Of a stretch of DNA of 64,000 nucleotides, positions 17,375 to 24,444 are shown one piece after another. The notes beneath the pieces are model-generated. The model did no database searches. It saw only the letters and a program-made list of their open reading frames with translations, and was not told the DNA's origin. Numbering within the stretch: position 1 is the first letter of the stretch; each line of letters starts with the position of its first letter. The translations under genes were made by a program, and so were the position numbers. The stretch comes from Fulvivirga ligni. Lineage in GTDB: Bacteria > Bacteroidota > Bacteroidia > Cytophagales > Cyclobacteriaceae. The DNA lies in the NCBI RefSeq assembly GCF_021389935.1, contig NZ_CP089979.1:5623001-5687000 (forward strand). The letters run 5' to 3'.

Positions 17375-19291
17375 ATGCCAGCACTTAATTATTCTGAAAC
17401 TAGTTTAGAAAAAATTCCCGTAACTGTATTCAATGATAATCTTGAAGGTTCTCGCATAGTAGCCAGTGAAATTGCCAGATTAATCGAAAAGAAAAATCAA
17501 ATGGGCAAACCCGCTGTATTAGGTTTGGCTACAGGATCATCACCGGTAAATATCTATAAGGAGCTAATCCGGCTTCATAAAGAAGAAGGACTCAGTTTCC
17601 AAAATGTAGTTACCTTCAATTTAGACGAATATTATCCGATGGACCCCGAATCGCTTCAAAGCTATGTTCGTTTTATGAATGAAAACCTTTTTAATCATAT
17701 TGATATTCCCAAGCAAAATATTCATATTCCGGATGGCTCTATTACTTTAGAAGAGGTGAAGAGATATTGCGTAGAATACGAAGAGAAAATAGACACTTTA
17801 GGTGGTATTGATATTCAATTATTGGGAATAGGCCGAACAGGACATATTGGTTTTAACGAACCAGGTTCATCTTTTTCCTCCTCTACCAGGATGGTCAAGT
17901 TAGACCCTCTTACCATATCTGATGCTGCTAAAGATTTTATCAAGGAAGAGTTTGTACCGTTACGTGCAATTACTATGGGTGTTGGAACAATAATGCAGGC
18001 TAAAAAAATCATTTTAGTCGCTTGGGGATCAGGAAAAGCGCCTATTGTTCAGAAAATGGTTGAAGGTCAAATTACTGATGATGTGCCCGCCTCATTCTTA
18101 CAGACTCATAGCAAAGTACAGGTAGTGTTAGACGAAAGTGCTGCTGCTAACCTGGCGCGGTATAAAACACCATGGGTTGTGGGTCTCGCCAACTGGGATC
18201 AAAAGCTAACCAGAAGAGCCGTAACATGGCTTAGCAAGAAAATGGAAAAGCCTATATTAAAGCTTACTGATGAGGATTACAAAGAAGCAGGATTAATGGA
18301 CCTGCTGGTTCAGTCTGGTAGCGCTTACGACCTTAACATAAAAGTATTTGACCAAATACAAAAAACTATTACAGGTTGGCCTGGTGGCAAGCCTAATTCT
18401 GACGACAAAAAAAGACCTGAAAGAAGTGAACCGGCCATAAAGAGATCAATTATATTTAGTCCACACCCTGATGATGATGTTATATCTATGGGAGGAACAT
18501 TACTAAGATTGGTCGATCAAGGGCATGATGTTCATGTTGCCTACCAGACTTCCGGAAACATTGCAGTATTTGATGATGATGCTTTAAGGTTTGCATCATT
18601 TACAGAGGAGATTCTTAAATCATTAGGTATTTCGTCTGACTTCCCAGAGCAATTATCTGATTTAAAGAGCTTCTTAGACACAAAGAAATTAGGTGAAGAG
18701 GACACTCCATTAGTAAAGACCATTAAGGGGCTCATTAGAAAAGGAGAAGCCGAGGCCGGATGTAGGTTTTGCGGTGTGAAGGAGGAGAATGTTCATTTTT
18801 TAAACTTGCCATTTTATGAAACGGGACAGGTAAAAAAGAGGCCCATAGGTGAAGAAGATATTCAAATCATAGTAAATATTTTACAGGAAGTAAGGCCACA
18901 CCAAATCTTCGCTGCCGGCGATCTCCAAGATCCACATGGCACCCATGCAGTATGCCTACAGGCTATTTATAAGGCATTGGAAATACTTAAAGAACAAGGG
19001 GAAGAGTGGCTTGAAGACTGTTATGTTTGGCTATATCGGGGAGCTTGGCAGGAATGGGATATCGAAGATATAGAGATGGCCATCCCAATTAGTCCAGGAG
19101 AATTAATGAGAAAAAGAAAAGCCATATTCAAGCATCAGTCACAAAAGGATTCTCCCGTATTTCCTGGAGATGACAAGCGTGAGTTTTGGCAACGTGCGGA
19201 AGACAGAAATAGAACAACCGCACGTTTATACGATAAACTAGGACTAACCGAATACGAGGCTATAGAAGCTTTTGTTCGGCACCATTTCTAG
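17375..19291 (+). CDS. nagB: Glucosamine-6-phosphate deaminase fused to a PIG-L/LmbE deacetylase domain
   Basis: The start is set at ATG 17375 (MPALNYSETS), giving 638 aa. An upstream in-frame GTG (17288) lies inside operator site 4 and would read through both operators, so it is rejected. Residues ~15-260 are a NagB/isomerase domain with LGLATGSSPVNIY, FNLDEYYP and LGIGRTGHIGFNEPGSSF. Residues ~355-638 are a PIG-L/LmbE-like domain with HPDD at 364-367 plus a distal HGTH motif, typical Zn ligands of GlcNAc de-N-acetylases. NagB converts GlcN-6-P to Fru-6-P and ammonia. This fusion type is known in Bacteroidota. No nagA lies in the window, so the second domain may supply deacetylation. It is cytoplasmic, with its own operator-controlled promoter. 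Confidence 0.9.
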   Translation: MPALNYSETSLEKIPVTVFNDNLEGSRIVASEIARLIEKKNQMGKPAVLGLATGSSPVNIYKELIRLHKEEGLSFQNVVTFNLDEYYPMDPESLQSYVRFMNENLFNHIDIPKQNIHIPDGSITLEEVKRYCVEYEEKIDTLGGIDIQLLGIGRTGHIGFNEPGSSFSSSTRMVKLDPLTISDAAKDFIKEEFVPLRAITMGVGTIMQAKKIILVAWGSGKAPIVQKMVEGQITDDVPASFLQTHSKVQVVLDESAAANLARYKTPWVVGLANWDQKLTRRAVTWLSKKMEKPILKLTDEDYKEAGLMDLLVQSGSAYDLNIKVFDQIQKTITGWPGGKPNSDDKKRPERSEPAIKRSIIFSPHPDDDVISMGGTLLRLVDQGHDVHVAYQTSGNIAVFDDDALRFASFTEEILKSLGISSDFPEQLSDLKSFLDTKKLGEEDTPLVKTIKGLIRKGEAEAGCRFCGVKEENVHFLNLPFYETGQVKKRPIGEEDIQIIVNILQEVRPHQIFAAGDLQDPHGTHAVCLQAIYKALEILKEQGEEWLEDCYVWLYRGAWQEWDIEDIEMAIPISPGELMRKRKAIFKHQSQKDSPVFPGDDKREFWQRAEDRNRTTARLYDKLGLTEYEAIEAFVRHHF

Positions 19292-19319
19292 TGTTTAGGT
19301 AAGTAGTTTGATTAGGACA

Positions 19320-19359
19320 GAAAGTGGCTGCCTTATGGTGAGACAGAGGCGGCCCTTTC
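19320..19359 (+). terminator. Possible terminator after the NagB fusion
   Basis: An imperfect inverted repeat (GAAAGTGGCTGCC with GGCGGCCCTTTC) lies 29 bp after the stop. It has only a weak T stretch afterwards, so it could be a stabilising hairpin. Confidence 0.45.
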
Positions 19360-19491
19360 TAATTTCAATAATATTAAGGATTCACTGAAGTTTAACTATA
19401 TGAATACCTTACAAGGAAAAGTATATAAGGAAAAGTATATATAGTACTGAGAGCTTTAAGATTACTAAAACAGCTACTTTTACAAAGTAAA

Positions 19492-20385
19492 TTAATGTAA
19501 AATACCTTGGTGATTAGAAAGATTTTCCTTGATCTGAATATTCATTTCACACACTGCAGCAGCACCCATAATAGCCACTTCATTCATTTCAGATTTCTCA
19601 ACAACGAGATTATCAATAACTCTTTTATAAGGAAAGGTGTGTAAGACATCCCACATTGATTCCTCAAAAAGAGGATATGCATCTTTAATTGAGCCTCCGA
19701 TAAAAATTGCCTCCGGTGCCACTACATGAAGTAAATATTTTAACAAATGTCCAAGATGTAAACCATACTGTTTAAAAATACCGCGGCTAATCTCATGACC
19801 TTCCATCGCTTTTTGAAAGACAGTTTTCCCATCCAAACCAAATTCTTTTTTGAAGAATTTGCCACTACAATAATGTTCATAATTATGAAGCATATAAGGG
19901 ATTGCTCCTACCTCTCCTGCTGCTGACATAATCCCAGTATGCAGCTGACCATTAAATACGAACCCCACACCAAGACCTGTTCCCAATGCTAATCCTGCTA
20001 TACTTTTATATCGGGCGCCACCACCATATATTTTTTCACCTACGGCAAAACAATTAGCATCATTTGCTAAATAAACATCCACTTTGAATCGCGCCTGCAC
20101 TGCATCGGACAAATAAACCTCATTCCAAGAGGGTATATTTATTAAGTCATATATAATACCGTTACCAGCATCTAAAAGCCCAGGAACACCTATGCCTACA
20201 CCTTCAATAGTATAGCCTTCTGATATTTCTTCTATACCGTCAAGTAAAACATTGATGATGACTTGCTTCGATTCCATGGCTGGCGTGTCCAATTGCATTT
20301 TCTTAACCAATTGTCCTTCTTGGATCACCCCTATACTGATAGTTGTGCCTCCAATATCGACACCAATGACGGCCTTATTTGACAT
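19492..20385 (-). CDS. ROK-family sugar kinase without the usual zinc motif
   Basis: This 297-aa cytoplasmic protein has the ATP phosphate motif DIGGTT (10-15), catalytic base motif LANDAN (D109), LALGTGLGVG (132-141) and E158. ROK kinases phosphorylate hexoses such as glucose, mannose, GlcNAc or ManNAc. The family's zinc site (GH...CxCGxxGCxE) is missing: the His position reads GEVGA and only one Cys (Cys173, in EHYCSGKFF) is present. It is the last gene of the GH92-MFS-ROK unit but has its own operator 93 bp upstream. In this pathway it would make GlcNAc-6-P or Man-6-P; which one cannot be read from the sequence. Confidence 0.88.
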   Translation of the reverse strand: MSNKAVIGVDIGGTTISIGVIQEGQLVKKMQLDTPAMESKQVIINVLLDGIEEISEGYTIEGVGIGVPGLLDAGNGIIYDLINIPSWNEVYLSDAVQARFKVDVYLANDANCFAVGEKIYGGGARYKSIAGLALGTGLGVGFVFNGQLHTGIMSAAGEVGAIPYMLHNYEHYCSGKFFKKEFGLDGKTVFQKAMEGHEISRGIFKQYGLHLGHLLKYLLHVVAPEAIFIGGSIKDAYPLFEESMWDVLHTFPYKRVIDNLVVEKSEMNEVAIMGAAAVCEMNIQIKENLSNHQGILH

Positions 20386-20477
20386 ATTATTATTTTCTTA
20401 TGTTAGTATTAATATGATATATATACCACAGCATTCACTAAATACTCTTTTGCAATTACAATAATAATTAATTTTTA

Positions 20478-20493
20478 TTGTGTGCGCACACAG
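20478..20493. promoter_or_regulatory. LacI-family operator, site 6
   Basis: The sequence is TTGTGTGCGCACACAG, with perfect core palindrome TGTGTGCGCACACA (20479-20492). It lies in the 145-bp gap between the MFS stop and the ROK start, so the kinase probably has its own regulated promoter. On the minus strand a TTTG precedes it and an AT-rich TAAAAATT follows about 18 bp later. Confidence 0.82.
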
Positions 20494-20530
20494 AACAAAT
20501 CTTAATTAGAATTTATTACCTGTATTCCAA

Positions 20531-21796
20531 TTATTTCAATCCTATTTTATGTCCTCTGATTGCAAAATAGCAAATGTAGGCATAACAAGGTAAGAGCATG
20601 AGGTAAGCCGATCGGCCATCCCAAACATGAGCTAGCCTACCATATATTAACGGCAATATGGCTCCACCTGAAATAGCCATTATCAGTAATGCGGAACCTT
20701 TAGGTGCGTACTTTCCCAAGTTGAAAATAGATAACGGAAAAATTGCCGGCCACATTAATGAGTTAGCTAATCCCAAAAGAGCAATAAAGGCTACCGATAC
20801 AAACCCATTGGTCAAAATTGCTCCTATTGTAAACAACATGCCCAATAGCGCACAAATAGTTAGTGCCTTAGCTTGGGAGATGAATTTAGGAATAGTGAAT
20901 ATGCCGACTATATACCCAATAAGCATACACACTAAAGTCAGCTGGGTAAAGTATCTTGCTACAGACAAAGAAATGCCTATTGACTTACCATAGCTTATTA
21001 TTGTATCTCCAGCTATTACCTCAGCTCCCACATATAGGAATAGCGCCAAAACACCCAGAAATAGGTGTGGAAACTCAAATATACTCTCTCTGCTATTCGC
21101 AACACCAGTTTTAATAGTTACCTCATCTGATTTCTCTCCATCGATTTCGGGTAATGATGAAAGTCCAATTGCAAATGCTAAAATAGCCAAGACTACAGCA
21201 ATAATACTATAGGGTATAATAACCCGAGATGCCAGTTCGTCGAGTGCTATAGTCTTTTCCGTAGCATCCATAGTAACTAGAGAAGTCTCCAAGGCATCTA
21301 CATCACTGAGCGCAATATAGCCAAAGATCAAGCCAGCAAGGATCCCTGCCACCTTATTCGAAATACCCATGATGCTAATTCTCGTAGCCGCACTCTGAGG
21401 TGAACCAATAGCTGAAACATACGGATTAACCGCTGTTTGTAAAAGGGCCAACCCGGAACCAATTATAAAAAGACCGAATAAGAAGAAAGAATAACTTCTT
21501 ATCATGGCGGCCGGAACAAATATAATAGAACCTATAGCCATGACTATTAGCCCCATGGACATCCCCAATTTGTACCCAACCTTGTCTAATACGTAAGATG
21601 ATGGTAACGCCATCAGTGTATAAGCGATATAAAAGGCAGTAGCTACCAAATAAGCTTGTGTTTCTGTCTCTAGCTGACATGCTATTTGCAAATACGGAAT
21701 TAAAGTACCGTTAACCCAAGTAGCAAAACCTATGATGAAAAACAGTATGCCAATGATTGTCATAGAAATGACGAAACTTTTTTTCTTTTGGGGCAT
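20531..21796 (-). CDS. MFS sugar permease, FHS family (FucP/GluP/NagP-like)
   Basis: This 421-aa inner-membrane protein has about 12 hydrophobic helices. The N-terminal segment FFIIGFATWVNGTLIPYLQ, then GFKLG-like VGYKLGMSMG and LALLQTAVNPYVSAIG, are hallmarks of the fucose:H+/glucose-galactose/NagP symporter family. It probably imports one of the released monosaccharides (GlcNAc, fucose or mannose). It sits 17 bp after GH92 and ahead of the ROK kinase, a common PUL pairing of permease and kinase for the same sugar. The substrate is not determinable from the sequence. Confidence 0.92.
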   Translation of the reverse strand: MPQKKKSFVISMTIIGILFFIIGFATWVNGTLIPYLQIACQLETETQAYLVATAFYIAYTLMALPSSYVLDKVGYKLGMSMGLIVMAIGSIIFVPAAMIRSYSFFLFGLFIIGSGLALLQTAVNPYVSAIGSPQSAATRISIMGISNKVAGILAGLIFGYIALSDVDALETSLVTMDATEKTIALDELASRVIIPYSIIAVVLAILAFAIGLSSLPEIDGEKSDEVTIKTGVANSRESIFEFPHLFLGVLALFLYVGAEVIAGDTIISYGKSIGISLSVARYFTQLTLVCMLIGYIVGIFTIPKFISQAKALTICALLGMLFTIGAILTNGFVSVAFIALLGLANSLMWPAIFPLSIFNLGKYAPKGSALLIMAISGGAILPLIYGRLAHVWDGRSAYLMLLPCYAYICYFAIRGHKIGLK

Positions 21797-21813
21797 AAAC
21801 GTGGTATTTAAAA

Positions 21814-24096
21814 CTATTTGATAAAGTGCTTTGGAATAGAAGCTGGTCTATTTTTATCTAAAACTCCAAATTCAGAAGAAGGCTTGTCACCCATTTCTAT
21901 GATTAATACACCGCCTTTTGAAAGCATAGAATAGGGTATTGCAGAGCTCATATACTGCTGGCCATTCCATGCTACCTGCTGAATATACTTATTAGTGGAG
22001 CTATTGTTATTTACTATTATATCTAACTTATTGCCCCCGATGTATAAAGTGGCATTTTCAATGATCGGGCTACCAAATAGAAAATCGCCATTCGCCGGAC
22101 TGAGCTGATAAAAACCAAGTGCGGACAGCACATACCAAGCTGACATTTGGCCAACGTCTTCATTACCGCAAATACCAGCTGGAATATCCTGATAGAGGCT
22201 GTCCATGATATATCGAACCTTATCTGCGGTCTTCCACGGCTTACCTACATAATTATATAAGTATGGTATATGATGACTAGGCTCATTACCTTGAGCGTAT
22301 TGACCTATAAGACCTGAAATATCAGGTGAGGCTTCTTTACCAAGATCCCCTTCAACTATGAATAAGCTATCTAACTTCTTTTCAAAAGATTCCTCACTGC
22401 CAAATAAAGAAATAAGGCCCTCCACATCGTGAGGAACCAGCCATGTATATTGCCAGGCATTTCCTTCAGTGTAATCACCCCAAATATGTGTAGATGTGAA
22501 AGGATTAAGAGGTGAGCGGAAACTGCCATCATCCAATTTGGCTCTCATGAATTGAGAATCTTTATCAAAATACTGCTCATAAGCATGAGCTCTTTTATTG
22601 AAATATAGATAATCCTCAGTTTTACCCAGCGACTTGGCCATATAGGCTATACTCCAATCTGCCAGGCAATATTCCAACGCCTTCGATACAGATTCCTTCT
22701 CAAGATCTGCCGGTATATACCCTTTCTCTTTAATATACTTCATTCCATAATCATCACGCATGGAGGAAGCTTTCATAGCTTTAAAGGCCAATTCTCCATC
22801 AACATCAAACCCTTTAAAATAAGCATCCGCTATCACTGGTATAGAAGGATAACCTACCATGCAATCAGTCTCATTACCCACCAAATGCCAAATCGGAAGC
22901 TTGCCTTGTTGATTATATATGTTCAAAAAACTTTTCACAAAATCCTTGACCCTCTCTGCTTGCACTAGGGTATATAATGGATGTGCCGCTCTGTAGGTAT
23001 CCCATAGCGAATAAGTTGTATAGTTATGGAAGCTAGTGTCTGTATATACTTTTCCATCAGCACCACGATATTGACCATTTATATCCTGAAAAATTGATGG
23101 AGCTATCATGGTGTGGTACAATGAAGTATAAAAAACTTTCATTTGTTTCTCAGTGGGCATAGAAACCTGCACTTTGCTTAGCTCCTGATTCCATTCTCTA
23201 TTCGCAACCGAAGCCACCTCCTGAAAATCCCAATTGGGAATCTCTTTCGAAAGATTGTCACGAGCATTTTCTATACTTACAGGAGATATTCCGGTTTTAA
23301 TCATTAAATCTCCATTAGCAAGCTTATCGAAAACTAGTGCTACTTTTAACTTTTGCCCTTCCAGCATAGCTCCACCTGTAAACACTTCATTTTTATCCGT
23401 CACCAATTTGCTTAATGGCGAAGATAATTTCATATAGAAATATATTCTTTGATTTACCGCCCACCCTTTAGAATATCTAAAGCCCTGAATAGTGCTGTCA
23501 TTAATCCATTCAATCTGTGTATCAGTGGGCGAATCCCAGCCAATACCTCTTTCTAGGTCCAGTATAACATTGTATGAACCGGAACTCTTATAATTATAAT
23601 GCTGAAAACCGGCGCGCTTAGTAGCTGTAAGTTCTACTGCCACTTGATATTTATCTATCCATACCCCATAATATCCTGGACGCACTTCCTCATCTTTATG
23701 ACTATAATAGGCCACATACCCTTCGTCCATAGTTGAATCTTTTATAGACCCTCTATTTAAATTAACTTCACCCGTAGTAGGCATAAGTAAAACATCTCCA
23801 AGATCACCTATACCCGTACCACTAAGATGGGTATGAGAAAAGCCGATAACAGTGGTGTCGCTATAATGATACCCTGAGCACCAGTCCCAACCTTCAGTAA
23901 GGTTGGTAGGGCCTAACTGAACTGCTCCGAACGGAACGTTGGCGCCTAAGAAGACATGTCCGTGAAAACCTGTACCTATATATGGATCTACAAAATCACT
24001 ATAGCTAATAAAATTATTAGTTTCTGAAGCATCACGTTCAACGGTGCAACCGCTCAATATCATTAAGATTGCTATTGGTAAGAAAAACCTGATCAT
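21814..24096 (-). CDS. GH92 exo-alpha-mannosidase lipoprotein
   Basis: This 760-aa protein has lipobox ILSGC (Cys16). The N-terminal beta-sandwich carries VDPYIGTGFHGHVFLGANVPFGAVQLGP and GFSHTHLSGTG. The (alpha/alpha)6 domain contains LYHTMIAPS, WHLVGNETDCMVGY, and GNEDVGQMSAWYVLSALGFY with E646-D647, the segment carrying the family's catalytic carboxylates. GH92 enzymes are Ca2+-dependent inverting alpha-mannosidases of N-glycans and yeast mannan. It heads a minus-strand operon with the MFS and ROK genes and has an operator 141 bp upstream. It strongly supports an N-glycan-type substrate; the mannose linkage is not predictable. Confidence 0.96.
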   Translation of the reverse strand: MIRFFLPIAILMILSGCTVERDASETNNFISYSDFVDPYIGTGFHGHVFLGANVPFGAVQLGPTNLTEGWDWCSGYHYSDTTVIGFSHTHLSGTGIGDLGDVLLMPTTGEVNLNRGSIKDSTMDEGYVAYYSHKDEEVRPGYYGVWIDKYQVAVELTATKRAGFQHYNYKSSGSYNVILDLERGIGWDSPTDTQIEWINDSTIQGFRYSKGWAVNQRIYFYMKLSSPLSKLVTDKNEVFTGGAMLEGQKLKVALVFDKLANGDLMIKTGISPVSIENARDNLSKEIPNWDFQEVASVANREWNQELSKVQVSMPTEKQMKVFYTSLYHTMIAPSIFQDINGQYRGADGKVYTDTSFHNYTTYSLWDTYRAAHPLYTLVQAERVKDFVKSFLNIYNQQGKLPIWHLVGNETDCMVGYPSIPVIADAYFKGFDVDGELAFKAMKASSMRDDYGMKYIKEKGYIPADLEKESVSKALEYCLADWSIAYMAKSLGKTEDYLYFNKRAHAYEQYFDKDSQFMRAKLDDGSFRSPLNPFTSTHIWGDYTEGNAWQYTWLVPHDVEGLISLFGSEESFEKKLDSLFIVEGDLGKEASPDISGLIGQYAQGNEPSHHIPYLYNYVGKPWKTADKVRYIMDSLYQDIPAGICGNEDVGQMSAWYVLSALGFYQLSPANGDFLFGSPIIENATLYIGGNKLDIIVNNNSSTNKYIQQVAWNGQQYMSSAIPYSMLSKGGVLIIEMGDKPSSEFGVLDKNRPASIPKHFIK

Positions 24097-24236
24097 TTAA
24101 ATACTATTTTTTAAATCTATAAGAGGGATAGACCATTAACATTTGTGAATTCAATAATTTCCAGTGCTCCCGTTTGAGGGGCTAAAGATATATTATAAAT
24201 TTCACATCATAATATTAAAATCATTATTTTTGAGCA

Positions 24237-24252
24237 ATGTGTACGCAAACAC
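24237..24252. promoter_or_regulatory. LacI-family operator, site 7
   Basis: The sequence is ATGTGTACGCAAACAC, 141 bp upstream of the GH92 start on the minus side. It is the most divergent copy in the right half-site. Confidence 0.75.
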
Positions 24253-24403
24253 AAAGAAATATAATAAAGTTTATATGTTGAAATATTTTCTTTTTGTAGA
24301 GAAAAAATAGTTCAAAAGGAAATGAGCCAACTTTTGGTACGCCAAGCTCTGTCTGAAAACCACACCAAATTTTTTTTAACAAAAAAAATTATAAATTTGA
24401 ATA

Positions 24404-24419
24404 ATGTGTGCGCACACAA
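24404..24419. promoter_or_regulatory. LacI-family operator, site 8
   Basis: The sequence is ATGTGTGCGCACACAA, with perfect core palindrome, 26 bp before the GH2 start. At this distance it would overlap the 5' leader or promoter, consistent with repression. Confidence 0.85.
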
Positions 24420-24444
24420 ATCTTTATCAACTAATTTTCAAGGT

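Larger units (their letters stand above)
24097..24444. promoter_or_regulatory. Divergent control region of GH92 and GH2
   Basis: This 348-bp AT-rich gap contains operators 7 and 8, one near each flanking gene. An open frame from 24322 running into GH2 crosses operator 8 and is not treated as coding. Confidence 0.7.

Noticed and set aside
19413-19440. Tandem duplication of AAGGAAAAGTATAT
   Set aside because: Only two 14-bp copies in an AT-rich spacer; probably slippage, with no functional sign.
24322-24444. N-terminal extension of the GH2 gene
   Set aside because: It crosses operator 8, and the signal peptide begins at the ATG at 24445.
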